Positions 37,881-47,167 are shown, counted from the stretch's first letter. The stretch: DNA of 64,000 nt from DASQUK01 sp046723645 (GCA_046723645.1 JBKOUY010000044.1:33665-97664); one strand, 5' to 3'. Numbers and translations: made by a program. Notes: a model not told the origin generated them from the sequence alone.

Positions 37881-39338
37881 GTGGTGCGCCGCCGACTGAT
37901 CTTCGTCGCCGGAGCCTCGCTGTTGGTCGCGACGGTCGTGGCGGCCGCGGCGATCGTGGCCCGTGACGGTTCGAGCGCGCCTCCGCCCGCCGCGACCACC
38001 GGTACGACGACCAGCGCCGCCGCGGGACCTGGCGGGAGCGCCGGGGCCGGCGGCGTCGGCGACCCCTACTTCCCGGAGACCGGCAACGGCGGCTACGACG
38101 TCGACCATTACGCGCTCGATCTCACGTGGGACCCGACGCGCGAGCACCTCGACGGCGTGACCAGCATCGATGCCGTCGCCACGGAGGCGCTGTCCAGCTT
38201 CTCCCTGGACCTGATCGGGCTGCGCGTCACGGCAGTCGACGTCGACGACAAGCCGGCGCGCTGGGAGCGCCCCGACGACCACGAGCTCGTCGTGACCCCC
38301 GGCCACACGCTCGCGGACGGTGCGCCGTTCTCGGCCGTGGTCCACTACGACGGCACGCCAGCACCCATCGCCGGCCCCCCGCCGCTGGAGCCCGGGTTCA
38401 AGACCGACGGGCGCGAGGTCTACGTGGCGTCCGAGCCCGACGGGGCCGCCACCTTCTTCCCCGCCAACGACCACCCCACCGACAAGGCAACCTACGAGAT
38501 CCGCGTAACGGTCCCCGACGACCTGGGCGTGGCCGCCAACGGGCTGCGGCGCGACGTGATCGCCCGTGGCGGCGGGACCGAGACGTGGGTGTTCGACGCT
38601 GCGGATCCCATGGCCACGTACCTCGTCCAGGTGGTGATCGGCAACCTTCGCTTCGAGACGCGGGCCGGTCCCGCCGGGCTCCCGATCCGCAATGCGTACG
38701 ACGAGGACCTTCCGGAGGGCGTGGACGCCGCGTTCGCGCGGCAGGGCGAGATGATCGACTTCTTCGACGACCGGTTCGGCCCCTATCCGTTCGCCACCTA
38801 CGGCGCCGTGGTGGTCGACGACGACCTCGGCTTTGCCCTCGAGACGCAGACCCTGTCGCTGTTCGGCGGAGACGAAGCGGCGGAGCCTGTCGTCGCCCAC
38901 GAGCTCGCGCATCAGTGGTTCGGCGACCACGTGAGCGTGGGCAGCTGGCGCGACATCTGGCTCAACGAGGGCTTCGCCACCTACGCCCAGTGGCTGTGGT
39001 CCGAGCACCGGGGCGACGGCACGGTGGACGAGATCGCGCAGGGTTTCACGCACACCCCCGGGCTCGACCTGCCGCCCGCCGACCCCGGGGCGGACCGGCT
39101 GTTTCACGCAACTGTGTACGTGCGGGGCGCGCTCACCCTGCACGTCCTCCGGCACGAGTTGGGCGACGAGCTGTTCTTCGAGCTTCTGCGCACCTGGGTC
39201 GATCGCTACGGCGGGGCATCCGCCACGACGGCCGATTTCGAGGCGCTCGCCGAGGAGGTCGCACGCCGCGATCTGAGCGGCCTGTTCGACGCCTGGCTGC
39301 GCGCCCCCATCCTCCCGACGCTCGCGGAGTGGCTGTGA
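37881..39338 (+). CDS. M1-family zinc metallopeptidase, exported
   Basis: The product (485 residues from GTG 37881) has an N-terminal signal or anchor VVRRRLIFVAGASLLVATVVAAAAIVA, a Pro/Thr/Ala-rich linker, a beta-rich N-domain, and a thermolysin-like catalytic domain with His340-Glu341-x2-His344 (HELAHQW) and Glu363 (NEGFATY). The residues TQTLSLFGG occupy the GAMEN-like exopeptidase position, so strict aminopeptidase activity is uncertain. GTG 37881 places the signal at the very N-terminus; ATG 37818 is the alternative. It acts outside the cell. Confidence 0.88.
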   Translation: MVRRRLIFVAGASLLVATVVAAAAIVARDGSSAPPPAATTGTTTSAAAGPGGSAGAGGVGDPYFPETGNGGYDVDHYALDLTWDPTREHLDGVTSIDAVATEALSSFSLDLIGLRVTAVDVDDKPARWERPDDHELVVTPGHTLADGAPFSAVVHYDGTPAPIAGPPPLEPGFKTDGREVYVASEPDGAATFFPANDHPTDKATYEIRVTVPDDLGVAANGLRRDVIARGGGTETWVFDAADPMATYLVQVVIGNLRFETRAGPAGLPIRNAYDEDLPEGVDAAFARQGEMIDFFDDRFGPYPFATYGAVVVDDDLGFALETQTLSLFGGDEAAEPVVAHELAHQWFGDHVSVGSWRDIWLNEGFATYAQWLWSEHRGDGTVDEIAQGFTHTPGLDLPPADPGADRLFHATVYVRGALTLHVLRHELGDELFFELLRTWVDRYGGASATTADFEALAEEVARRDLSGLFDAWLRAPILPTLAEWL

Positions 39339-39361
39339 CCGCGCGCTCGCGCGGGCGGCCA

Positions 39362-39439
39362 CTAGCGGGTGCTCGCGGGAGTTCCGTGGATGGATCTGGC
39401 CGGCGAGACGCCACGATGACTTCCGCGAGCGTCCACTAG
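39362..39439. repeat. MITE-like CTAG element, short copy D
   Basis: This 78-base element lies in opposite orientation to copy C. Its ends are CTAGCGGGTGCTCGCGGGAGTTCC on the left by position and, in complement, CTAGTGGACGCTCGCGGAAGTC on the right, separated by the family segment GATCTGGCCGGCGAGACGCC. The right CTAG runs into TAGTGT (39437-39442), a possible -10 for the STAS gene. Confidence 0.8.
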
Positions 39440-39493
39440 TGTCCCCGCGGGGCCCGGCCGCAAAGCCGGGTGGCTCGATACTGGGAGAGATGT

Positions 39494-39814
39494 GTGAGCG
39501 AGCAGGCAAGCCTCGAGATCCTCGAAAAGTCCGGCCGCGTCGCCGCGGCCAGGCTCGCCGGCGATCTCGACATCGTGACGTCCGAGGGCGTGAAGCGAGA
39601 GCTCGCGGGACTGGTCGACTCCGGCCACGATTCGCTGGTGCTCGACCTCTCGGGTGTGGGGTTCGTGGACTCCAGCGGGCTGGGGGCGCTCGTGGCGCTG
39701 CACCGGCATGCGGAGTCGCAGGGCGGCCGGTTCTCGGTCCGGGCCGTCCCGCCTCAGGTGCAGCGCCTGTTCGCAATCACTCGCCTCGACGATCTCCTCG
39801 CCGTCGAGTCCTAG
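39494..39814 (+). CDS. STAS-domain anti-sigma factor antagonist (RsbV/SpoIIAA type)
   Basis: The 106-residue product is a single STAS domain: RVAAARLAGDLDIVTSEGVKREL, LVLDLSGVGFVDSSGLGALVALHR, and a C-terminal QVQRLFAITRLDDLL. The phosphorylatable serine is Ser60 or Ser61 in VDSSGLG. Unphosphorylated antagonist binds the anti-sigma kinase and frees the sigma factor. It converges with sigF-rsbW instead of forming an operon with them. GTG 39494 follows GGGAGAGA. Promoter-like TAGTGT at 39437 comes from repeat D. Confidence 0.9.
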   Translation: MSEQASLEILEKSGRVAAARLAGDLDIVTSEGVKRELAGLVDSGHDSLVLDLSGVGFVDSSGLGALVALHRHAESQGGRFSVRAVPPQVQRLFAITRLDDLLAVES

Positions 39815-39836
39815 TCGCCCGGGACTGCTCACGTCT

Positions 39837-39875
39837 TTGAAGAAAATGCGGGGTCAGAGCCCCGAGGATCTTCAA
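39837..39875. terminator. Palindrome with GGGGTCAGAGCCCC core
   Basis: TTGAAGA (39837-39843) pairs with TCTTCAA (39869-39875), and inside GGGG (39850-39853) pairs with CCCC (39860-39863) around TCAGAG. The GGGGTC...GCCCC core with flanking arms resembles REP sequences linked to RAYT (REP-associated tyrosine transposase) families. It lies between the convergent STAS and sigma factor genes and may terminate both. Confidence 0.6.
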
Positions 39876-39888
39876 GGTCGCGGTGGTG

Positions 39889-40647
39889 TCAGCGGTCCAG
39901 CGCCTCGCGGAGCTCCAGCAGGCAGCGGCGGATGAGGCGCGACACGTGCATCTGGCTGATGCCCAAACGCTCGGCGATCTCGCTCTGGGTCAGCTCGTCG
40001 TAGAAGCGCAGGCGCACGATCTCGGCCTCGCGCGCCGGCAGCGTGCCCAGCAGCTGGCCGACCAGCAGTCGGAGCTCCACGGGCCGGCTCGGTGGCTCGG
40101 TGCCGGGAAGGCGCTCGGCGAGCGACGCCCCCTCCTCGTCGCCCGGGCGCCGAGCGTCCAGGCTCGCCGCCCGGTACGCGGCTCCGGCCTCCATGGCCTC
40201 CAGCACCTCGTCCTCGGAGATCTGGAGCTCGGCCGCCAGTTCGGCGACGGTCGGCGGCCTGCCCAGGTTCGCCGACATCGTGGCCGTGGCCCGGCGGAGG
40301 TCGAGGTGGCGCTCCTGCGTGCTCCGCGGCGGGCGCACCGCCCACGTGCGGTCGCGGAAGTAGCGCTTGATCTCGCCGTTGACGGTGCGGCTGGCGAACG
40401 ACGAGAAGGGGATGCCGCGGTCGGGGTCGAACCGCTCGACGGCCTTCAGGATGCCGAGCATCGCGATCTGCACGAGGTCGTCGAGGTCGACGCCCCGGCC
40501 CCGGTAGTCGTTCGCGATCCGAGCCGCCAAACCCCGATGCGCCTCGACCAGCTCGTTGCGGACCGACCTCTCGTGGGTGTCACGGAAGTCGCGGAAGCGC
40601 CGATCGATGACGTCGTCGGGTTCGTCTGGCTCGCGGAGGTCGGTCAT
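39889..40647 (-). CDS. sigF: SigF/SigB-type alternative RNA polymerase sigma factor
   Basis: The 252-residue product is a group 3 sigma factor: region 2 ([67 protein letters not shown]), region 3 ([25 protein letters not shown]) and region 4 with helix-turn-helix [23 protein letters not shown]. It resembles stress and development sigmas of the SigF/SigB group. ATG 40647 overlaps the stop of the upstream rsbW-like gene (ATGA). Activity is probably set by partner switching with the STAS protein and the two kinase-like proteins beside it. Confidence 0.92.
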   Translation of the reverse strand: MTDLREPDEPDDVIDRRFRDFRDTHERSVRNELVEAHRGLAARIANDYRGRGVDLDDLVQIAMLGILKAVERFDPDRGIPFSSFASRTVNGEIKRYFRDRTWAVRPPRSTQERHLDLRRATATMSANLGRPPTVAELAAELQISEDEVLEAMEAGAAYRAASLDARRPGDEEGASLAERLPGTEPPSRPVELRLLVGQLLGTLPAREAEIVRLRFYDELTQSEIAERLGISQMHVSRLIRRCLLELREALDR

Positions 40648-41057
40648 GTGGTCCGGGCGCGCTTCACCAGGTGAAAGCGGCGTCCCGCGTGGTCGGCCTC
40701 GAAGCTGTGGACATCGACGACCACACGCAGGATCTCGAGGGCCAGGTCGTCGACCGCCGGTGGCCCACCCGCGCCGGGCGCGCCGGTCGTCCCGGACGCC
40801 GCGGGGCCTGCCTCGCCCCTGCCCTCGACCGTCACCTCGCCGGGCGCGCTCAGGTACGTCACGTGGATCGACAGCCCGGGATTCTCGACCCCGTCGACCA
40901 GGAGAGCGACGAGCTCGCTGACGGCGATCCGGAGATCCTCGGTGTCGTCGATGCTGAGGCCGGCCTCGGCGCCGACGCCGCTCGCCACGAGGCGGGCGAG
41001 CCGGGCCGAGCTGCGCTCGGCGGGGGCGGTCAGCTGAACGGGTCGGCGAGAGTTCAT
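40644..41057 (-). CDS. rsbW: RsbW/UsfX-like anti-sigma factor
   Basis: The 137-residue product has a degenerate GHKL ATPase fold: LTAPAERSSARLARLVASGVG, then DLRIAVSELVALLVD at the N-box position, where the usual Asn is replaced by Ala, and a C-terminal LALEILRVVVDVHSFEAD. Mycobacterial UsfX has a comparable degenerate N-box (LRLAVDEVCTRLI) and is encoded just before sigF, as here. It should bind SigF; kinase activity is doubtful. Translation is coupled to sigF. Confidence 0.8.
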   Translation of the reverse strand: MNSRRPVQLTAPAERSSARLARLVASGVGAEAGLSIDDTEDLRIAVSELVALLVDGVENPGLSIHVTYLSAPGEVTVEGRGEAGPAASGTTGAPGAGGPPAVDDLALEILRVVVDVHSFEADHAGRRFHLVKRARTT

Positions 41058-41213
41058 GCGGCACCTACACGCGATCCGGGGTCGACAAGAGCGTCCTCGA
41101 CACTACGCCGCCGTGGACCGCGTCGACGGCGGTGCACGCCGCGTGCACTATTCGTGGTGGCGACGACGCAAAGTAGCGTTTGGCACCGTGAGGTGGGGGG
41201 TACGGCGAGCGCG

Positions 41214-41684
41214 ATGGACGTTCGAACCAGCACGAGGTTGCGGCGTCAGGCGGCCGCAGTCCCGGCGGCTCGCGGCTTCGTCGGCCACGCCTTGCGGTCG
41301 GCGGGGGTGACGCGAGGCGTGGCGGACAACCTCGTGCAGGCGGTGGCCGAAGCCTGCAACAACGCGATCCTCCACGCCGCCGGCGACACGTTCACCGTGA
41401 CCGTCACCGTGCAGGACACTGCATGCACGCTGGTCATCAGCGATCTGGGCCGCGGCTTCGACCCACCCGAGCATGCGAGCATGCCGTCGCCCCAGGCGGT
41501 CAATCATCGTGGGCTGGCGCTGATGGAGGCGCTCGTCGACGAGGTCAAGGTGTCGAGCACGCCGGCCGGGACCACGGTGGTGCTCGTCCATGAGACCCCG
41601 ACGGCCTCCCCCGAGGATCGCCCGAAGGCTTCGGCGGCGTCCTCGTTGGCTTCCGTGAGGCGGTTGGTCGCCCGCAGCAAGTAG
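41214..41684 (+). CDS. Second RsbW/SpoIIAB-like GHKL ATPase, canonical
   Basis: The 156-residue product has an intact GHKL kinase core: N-box AEACNNAILHA, G1 box ISDLGRGFDPP and G2-like NHRGLALMEALVDEV. It therefore looks like an active serine kinase of the anti-sigma factor type, in contrast to the degenerate RsbW at 40644-41057. It is divergent from rsbW-sigF and carries a Ser/Ala-rich C-terminal tail. It could phosphorylate the STAS protein at 39494-39814. ATG 41214 is the likely start, GTG 41193 an alternative. Confidence 0.85.
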   Translation: MDVRTSTRLRRQAAAVPAARGFVGHALRSAGVTRGVADNLVQAVAEACNNAILHAAGDTFTVTVTVQDTACTLVISDLGRGFDPPEHASMPSPQAVNHRGLALMEALVDEVKVSSTPAGTTVVLVHETPTASPEDRPKASAASSLASVRRLVARSK

Positions 41685-41693
41685 GGCCACCGG

Positions 41694-42290
41694 TCAGCCG
41701 GCGGTGGGCATCCAGTCGGGCCGGCGGCGCTCGTAGTCGTAGACGGCCGTCGCGTGGCGGAGCGTGATCGCGATGTCGTCGAGGCCCTCGAGGAAGCGCT
41801 CGCGGGTGGCGTCGTCGAGCGGGAACGCGCACTCGATGTCGACGGTTCCGGCGGCCGACAGGAGGCGCCGCTCGACGTCGACGGTGAGCTCGAGCGCCGG
41901 ATCGGCCTCGATCGCCCGGAGCAGCGTCTCACCCACCTCCGGCGGGACCACGACCGGCACGAGCCCGTTCTTGGTGGCGTTGTTGCGGAAGATGTCGCCG
42001 AACCGTGTGCTGACGACAGCGGCGAAGCCGTAGTCCATCAGGGCCCAGACCGCGTGCTCCCGCGACGACCCGGTGCCGAAGTTGGGGCCGGCCACCAGGA
42101 TCGCGGCCCCGGCGTAGCGCTCGTCGTTGAGCACGAAGTGGCGGTCGTCGCGCCACGTCGCGAACAGGCCCCGCCCGAAGCCCGTCCGCTCGACCCTCTT
42201 CAGCCACTCGGCGGGGATGATCTGGTCGGTGTCCACGTCGGAGCGGTCGAGCGGGACGGCGGTGCCCTGGACGATGCGGACCGGGTTCAT
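41694..42290 (-). CDS. leuD: 3-isopropylmalate dehydratase, small subunit
   Basis: The 198-residue product is the small subunit of isopropylmalate isomerase: [42 protein letters not shown] and [46 protein letters not shown] are typical. With LeuC it isomerises 2- to 3-isopropylmalate; it would also serve the citramalate route. ATG 42290 overlaps the leuC stop (ATGA), so the pair is coupled. Confidence 0.96.
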   Translation of the reverse strand: MNPVRIVQGTAVPLDRSDVDTDQIIPAEWLKRVERTGFGRGLFATWRDDRHFVLNDERYAGAAILVAGPNFGTGSSREHAVWALMDYGFAAVVSTRFGDIFRNNATKNGLVPVVVPPEVGETLLRAIEADPALELTVDVERRLLSAAGTVDIECAFPLDDATRERFLEGLDDIAITLRHATAVYDYERRRPDWMPTAG

Positions 42291-43738
42291 GCGGGCACCG
42301 CGCTATCCAGGTCGTCCGGGGTGGCCAGCGTGCCGGCGATCGCCGTGGCGGCGGCGACGGCGGGAGAGACCAGGTGGGTGCGCCCGCCGCGCCCCTGGCG
42401 GCCCTCGAAGTTGCGGTTGCTGGTCGAGGCGCAGCGCTCGCCGGGGGCGAGCTTGTCGGGATTCATGGCCAGGCACATCGAGCAACCGGGCTCGCGCCAG
42501 TCGAAGCCGGCCGCCTCCAACACCTTGTCGATGCCCTCGGCCTCGGCCTGGGCCTTGACGGCATGGGACCCCGGCACGACCAGCGTGCGGACGCCCGGGG
42601 CGATTTTCCGGCCCGCGGCGACGGCAGCCACGGCCCGCAGGTCCTCGATCCGGCTGTTGGTGCACGACCCGATGAACACGGTGTCGACGACCACGTCGGA
42701 CAGGGCCGTGCCGGCCGCCAGCCCCATGTACTCGAGCGCACGGCGGGCGGCGTCCCGCTCCGACGGGTCCGCGAAGGCGTCGGGGTCGGGCACCCGACCC
42801 GTGATCGGCGCCACCTGTCCCGGGTTGGTGCCCCAGGTCACGTGGGGGACCACGTCCGTGGCGTCGATGGCCACGTCCTTGTCGAACGCGGCGCCGTCGT
42901 CGGTGGGAAGCGTGCGCCAATGGTCGAGCGCTCGCTCCCAGGCGGCGCCGGTCGGCGCGTACCGGCGGCCCTCGAGGTAGGCGAACGTGGTGTCGTCGGG
43001 TGCGACGAGCCCCGCCTTGGCCCCGGCCTCGATGGACATGTTGCAGACGGTCATCCGCCCCTCCATCGACAGCCTGCGGATGGCGGAGCCCCGGTACTCG
43101 ATGATCGAGCCGATGCCGCCACCGGTGCCGATGCGCCCGATGATGGCGAGGATCACGTCCTTGGCGGTCGCACCGGCGGACAACGCGCCCTCCACCGTCA
43201 CGGCCATCGTCCCGGTCCGCTGCTGCGGCAGCGTCTGGGTCGCGAGTACGTGCTCGACCTCGCTGGTGCCGATCCCGAACGCCAACGCGCCGAACGCGCC
43301 GTGGGTCGACGTGTGGCTGTCGCCGCAGACGATGGTCATGCCGGGCTGGGTCAGCCCCTGCTCCGGGCCGATGATGTGGACGATGCCCTGGCCCGGCTCG
43401 CCGATGCCGTGGCAGGTGATGCCGAACTCGTCGCAGTTCGCACGCAGCACCTGCATCTGCTTCGCGGAGATCGGATCGGCGATGCGAGGCTCGCCGTCCA
43501 GGAGGTCGAGGCCCTCGGTCGGGACGTTGTGGTCCATCGTGGCGACCGTGAGGTCGGACCGGCGGACGCGGCGGCCGGCCAGCCGGAGCCCGTCGAACGC
43601 CTGCGCCGACGTCACCTCGTGCACGAGGTGAAGGTCGATGTAGAGCAGGTCCGGCTCACCCTCCGCGGACCGGACGACGTGGTCGTCCCAGACCTTCTGG
43701 CTCAGGGTGCGGGGACCCGTGGCTTGTGCTGTGGTCAT
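42287..43738 (-). CDS. leuC: 3-isopropylmalate dehydratase, large subunit
   Basis: The 483-residue aconitase-family subunit binds a 4Fe-4S cluster through cysteines in [13 protein letters not shown] and [12 protein letters not shown]. Other signatures are [53 protein letters not shown] and [23 protein letters not shown]. It heads leuCD, divergent from the IclR gene at 43788 with 49 bases between, which hold a likely operator. No leader peptide is seen here, unlike leuA and leuB. Confidence 0.97.
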   Translation of the reverse strand: MTTAQATGPRTLSQKVWDDHVVRSAEGEPDLLYIDLHLVHEVTSAQAFDGLRLAGRRVRRSDLTVATMDHNVPTEGLDLLDGEPRIADPISAKQMQVLRANCDEFGITCHGIGEPGQGIVHIIGPEQGLTQPGMTIVCGDSHTSTHGAFGALAFGIGTSEVEHVLATQTLPQQRTGTMAVTVEGALSAGATAKDVILAIIGRIGTGGGIGSIIEYRGSAIRRLSMEGRMTVCNMSIEAGAKAGLVAPDDTTFAYLEGRRYAPTGAAWERALDHWRTLPTDDGAAFDKDVAIDATDVVPHVTWGTNPGQVAPITGRVPDPDAFADPSERDAARRALEYMGLAAGTALSDVVVDTVFIGSCTNSRIEDLRAVAAVAAGRKIAPGVRTLVVPGSHAVKAQAEAEGIDKVLEAAGFDWREPGCSMCLAMNPDKLAPGERCASTSNRNFEGRQGRGGRTHLVSPAVAAATAIAGTLATPDDLDSAVPA

Positions 43739-43757
43739 GTGGCCGTCTCGCAGCTTG

Positions 43758-43783
43758 TCTCACATGTTGAGATATGATTCTCA
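43758..43783. promoter_or_regulatory. Operator in the leuC-ltbR divergent region
   Basis: TCTCA-CATGT-TGAGA (43758-43772) is a 15-base inverted repeat. A third half-site TCTCA (43779-43783) lies 21 bases, two helical turns, from the first. The -10-like TATGAT (43773-43778) of the IclR gene is embedded between them. IclR regulators of the LtbR/NdgR type bind between leuC and their own gene, so this is the expected site of repression and autoregulation. Confidence 0.65.
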
Positions 43784-43787
43784 GGAA

Positions 43788-44426
43788 GTGAACAGCTTAA
43801 GCGGAGTCGGGGTCCTGGACAAGGCGGTTGGCGTCCTGGCGGCGCTCGAGCGCGGCCCACAGCCGCTGGCCGGCCTGGTCGCTGCGACCGGCCTGTCCCG
43901 CGCCACCGCGCATCGCCTGGCGGTGGCGCTCGAGGCCCATGGGCTGGTGCGCCGAGACGAGGACGGGCGCTTCACGCTCGGGCTGCGCCTCATCGGGCTG
44001 GGCCACGCCGCCGCCGAGGCCGTGCCGGGCTGGCTCGACGCGCGCCCCGCACTGGCGTGGCTGCAGGAGCAGACCGGCGAGTCGGTGCAGCTCTACGTGC
44101 GAGACGGCGACGTGCGGGTGTGCGTCGAATCGCTGGAGGCCCCGCACGAGCTGCGCACGATCGTCCCGGTCGGCGCCCGCCTGCCGCTCGACCGTGGATC
44201 CGCGGGCAGGGTGCTTCGGGACGCGGCGTCGGGGTGGGTCGAGAGCGTGGAGGAGCGCCAGGCGGGAGTGGCGTCGGTGAGCGCCCCGGTGGTCGATCCC
44301 TCCGGCCGGGTGCTGGCCGCCGTGAGCGTCAGCGGCCCCGTGGACAGGACGTCCCGCGCCCCGGGGCGCCGCTACGGCGCCGCCGTGACCGAGGCGGCCA
44401 CCCGCATCTCCCGCAGCCTCGCCTGA
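43788..44426 (+). CDS. ltbR: IclR-family regulator of leucine synthesis (LtbR/NdgR type)
   Basis: The 212-residue product has the N-terminal winged helix VGVLDKAVGVLAALERGPQPLAGLVAATGLSRATAHRLAVALEAHGLVRRDEDGRFTLG and an IclR effector domain with GESVQLYVRDGDVRVCVESL and GVASVSAPVVDPSGRVLAAVSVSGPVDR. The SGVGVLDKA start and the position divergent from leuCD match LtbR of Corynebacterium and NdgR of Streptomyces, which control leuCD. GTG 43788 lies 9 nt after TATGAT, so the mRNA is probably leaderless. An early TTA leucine codon is rare in this genome. The ligand is unknown here. Confidence 0.88.
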   Translation: MNSLSGVGVLDKAVGVLAALERGPQPLAGLVAATGLSRATAHRLAVALEAHGLVRRDEDGRFTLGLRLIGLGHAAAEAVPGWLDARPALAWLQEQTGESVQLYVRDGDVRVCVESLEAPHELRTIVPVGARLPLDRGSAGRVLRDAASGWVESVEERQAGVASVSAPVVDPSGRVLAAVSVSGPVDRTSRAPGRRYGAAVTEAATRISRSLA

Positions 44427-44489
44427 CGGCACGCTCACGGCGCCGCGCCGGGACCGACGAACGGGCCCGCCGCGGGGCTCCGGACGCGC

Positions 44490-46040
44490 TCAGTTCACCT
44501 GGCGGACCCGGCCCTCCCAGTACGGCGCCCGGAGCTTGAACTTTTGCAGCTTGCCGGTGGCCGTGCGGGGCAGCGCGTCCCGCATCTCCACGGATGTCGG
44601 GCACTTGAAGTGCGCCAGGCGCTCACGGCAGTGGGCGATCAACGCGGCCTCGTCCACGTCGGCATCGGGGACCGGCACGACCAGGGCCTTGACGGTCTCG
44701 CCCCAGCGCTCGTCGGGAACGCCGATCACCGCCACCTCGGCCACCGCCGGGTGCGAGTGCAGCACGTCCTCGATCTCGATCGACGACACGTTCTCGCCGC
44801 CCGAGATGATCACGTCCTTCTTGCGGTCCGAGATGGAGAGGTAGGTCCCGTCGGAGTCGCCGTCGATCGTGCCGCCGTCGCCGGTGTGGAACCAGCCGTC
44901 ATCGAGGGCGGCGGCGGTCGCGTCAGGCTGGTTCCAGTAGCCGTCGAACACGACGTTGGAGCGGGCCAGCACCTCGCCGTCGTCGCTGGTCTCCAGCCGG
45001 ACACCCAGGGTGGGCGCGCCGGCCCGCCCCAGCCGGGTTGCCCGCTCGGCGGGGGAGAGGTCGTCCCACTCGGCGCGACGCCGGTTGATCGTGAGCACCG
45101 GCGAGGTCTCGGTGAGGCCGTAGAGCTGGATGAACTCCCAGCCCAGCTCGGTCTCCATTCGCTCGATGGTGCGGGTGGGGGGCGGCGCCCCCGCCACCAC
45201 CATGCGCAGGCGGTCGCGACCGGGGACCTCGCCGTCCCAGCGTGGGGCGGCGTCGAGGATCGCCGCCACCACGGCCGGCGCCCCGCACATCAGCGTCACC
45301 CCGTGGTCCTGGACCCGCCTCAGGATCTCGGTCCCGTCGACCTTGCGCAGCACCACCTGGCTCGCGCCCATGCCCGCCACGGCGAACGGCATGCCCCAGC
45401 CGTTGCAGTGGAACATCGGCAGGGTGTGCAGGTAGACGTCGCGGTCGTTCACCCCGGTCTGCCAGCCGAACACCGCGGTATTGACCCACAGGTTGCGATG
45501 GGTCATCTGCACGCCCTTGGGGCGGGCGGTGGTGCCGCTCGTGTAGTTGATGGTGGCGGTCGCGTCCTCGTCGGGGTCGTCCCACGGCTCCGGCTCGCCG
45601 GCGTCGGTGGGCCAGAGCACGGCATCGGTCTCGGTGCCGAGGACGTAGCGGTGCTTGCAGTCGATGCCCGCCAGGGCGTCGTTGATCTCGGGGTCGACCA
45701 GCAGCACCGTTGCACCGGAGTGCTCGACGATGTAGCCGATCTCGTCGGCGTTGAGGCGGAAGTTGATCGGCACCAGCACCCGGCCCCAGGCGCTGACGCC
45801 GAAGAACGACACGAGCAGCCGAGCGGCGTTGTGCGACACGATCGCCACCCGCTCGCCCCGGCCGACGCCGAGCCCGTCGAGGGCCGCCGCCTGTGCCCGG
45901 GCCAGCTCGGCCACCCGCCGGTAGGTGAGGGAGCCCCACGATGCCGCCGGCTGGTCGGGCTCGTCCACGACGCCTATGCGGTCCGGGTAGACGAGCGCGG
46001 CGCGCTCCAGGTGATCGGTGATCGTCAACGGAACCTTCAT
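44490..46040 (-). CDS. Acyl-CoA synthetase (AMP-forming), medium/long-chain type
   Basis: The 516-residue product has INYTSGTTARPKGVQMTHRNLW, QLYGLTETSPVLTINRRRAEW, HTGDGGTIDGDSDGTYLSISDRKKDVIISGGENVSSIEIEDVLHSHPAV and a C-terminal PRTATGKLQKFKLR with the catalytic Lys. The NRRRxEW insertion after LTETSP is typical of the fatty acyl-CoA synthetase group near AlkK. It activates a carboxylic acid to its CoA ester. It converges with ltbR. It differs enough from the ligase at 24130-25875 that recent duplication is unlikely. Confidence 0.88.
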   Translation of the reverse strand: MKVPLTITDHLERAALVYPDRIGVVDEPDQPAASWGSLTYRRVAELARAQAAALDGLGVGRGERVAIVSHNAARLLVSFFGVSAWGRVLVPINFRLNADEIGYIVEHSGATVLLVDPEINDALAGIDCKHRYVLGTETDAVLWPTDAGEPEPWDDPDEDATATINYTSGTTARPKGVQMTHRNLWVNTAVFGWQTGVNDRDVYLHTLPMFHCNGWGMPFAVAGMGASQVVLRKVDGTEILRRVQDHGVTLMCGAPAVVAAILDAAPRWDGEVPGRDRLRMVVAGAPPPTRTIERMETELGWEFIQLYGLTETSPVLTINRRRAEWDDLSPAERATRLGRAGAPTLGVRLETSDDGEVLARSNVVFDGYWNQPDATAAALDDGWFHTGDGGTIDGDSDGTYLSISDRKKDVIISGGENVSSIEIEDVLHSHPAVAEVAVIGVPDERWGETVKALVVPVPDADVDEAALIAHCRERLAHFKCPTSVEMRDALPRTATGKLQKFKLRAPYWEGRVRQVN

Positions 46041-46216
46041 GGCTCCCCCTAGGGCTCGGTTCTCCCGCCTTTAGAACGTGCGCGGATCGGCACGTCATCT
46101 TGGCTCACGGTGGTCGGTGTTGCCTGAGGCCGAGCTGTGAGGCGTGGGCTCACGGTGCAAATCCCGTACTGTTCTATGCCGACCTGCGGGCCTATCGCTC
46201 GGCCTCGTCTAGCGCG

Positions 46217-47167
46217 TCAGCTCCAGAGAGTGACGTAGACAGGGGGTCGGAACCGCGACACCGGCAGGCTGCCGTCGGCCCGGTGCATCGCCTGCATGGC
46301 GTGCGGTGTGTCGAGGAATCGCCACAGCCGGGTCGCCACCGGGGAGCGCCGGTCGGCGCCCAACGCGTTGACGTGCCACAGGACGTCGATTGGCGTCCCA
46401 GCGACGGGCAGCGGGACCAGCCGGCCGCGCTCGACGTCGCTCGCCACGAGGTGGGCAACGCCCGGGGCCACGCCCTCCCCGTCGGCGGCGGCCGCCCACG
46501 CCGCGGTCAGGCTGGGGAACACCCGGATGCGGCCCTCGGGGACCCGGAGCCGGCTCAGCAGCATGCCGATCTCGGTGGCGGGATCGGCGCCGCTGGCGTC
46601 CACCAGCCAGTCCTGGCCGGCGAGGGCGGACAGCTCGAGGTGCGCGGCCCGGGCGAGTCCGTGGCGCTTGCCGGCCACCACCACGAGGCGGTAGCGCATC
46701 ATGGGCTTGGCCTCGAGGTCGGTGAGCGACGGCCCGAGCCCGACGTCGGCGAGGCGTTCCGTCAGGAGGACCGGCATCTCGGCGGCGGTGGTGACGCCGA
46801 GCGTCGCCTCGACGGGGCCGTGCCGCGAGGTAAAGGCGTTGAGGAGCGGGCGGGCGACGTACTCCGCCACGGTGCTGGTGGCGACCACCCGCAACAGCTC
46901 TGGCGCCCCCTGGGCCCGGCGGATGGCGTCCTCGGCCTCGACGGCCAGGTTCACGATCTGCGAGGCGATCGGGACCAGGCGCTGGCCGCCGGGCGTCAGG
47001 TCCATCCCCCGGGGCGTGCGCTCGACCAGGGGATCGCCGAGGTGCTGGCGCAGCGCGGCGAGCGCACCGGACACCGCGGGCTCGCTGACGCACAGGACGC
47101 GGGCCGCGGCCCTCACCGATCCGAGCCGGGCCACGAGCACGAACGCCTCGAGCTGGGTCAGCGTCAT
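46217..47167 (-). CDS. LysR-family regulator, probable regulator of cox genes
   Basis: The 316-residue product opens with the LysR helix-turn-helix MTLTQLEAFVLVARLGSVRAAARVLCVSEPAVSGALAALRQHLGDPLVERTPRGMDLTPGG and continues with the periplasmic-binding-like effector domain (VEATLGVTTAAEMPVLLTERLADVGLGPS...). It resembles the CbbR-like group. It is divergent from coxM with 124 bases between, holding a TNA-N8-TNA box at 47189-47202. -10-like TACCGT (minus strand, 47175-47180) lies 7 nt before its ATG. A role in controlling CO dehydrogenase is inferred from position. Confidence 0.87.
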   Translation of the reverse strand: MTLTQLEAFVLVARLGSVRAAARVLCVSEPAVSGALAALRQHLGDPLVERTPRGMDLTPGGQRLVPIASQIVNLAVEAEDAIRRAQGAPELLRVVATSTVAEYVARPLLNAFTSRHGPVEATLGVTTAAEMPVLLTERLADVGLGPSLTDLEAKPMMRYRLVVVAGKRHGLARAAHLELSALAGQDWLVDASGADPATEIGMLLSRLRVPEGRIRVFPSLTAAWAAAADGEGVAPGVAHLVASDVERGRLVPLPVAGTPIDVLWHVNALGADRRSPVATRLWRFLDTPHAMQAMHRADGSLPVSRFRPPVYVTLWS

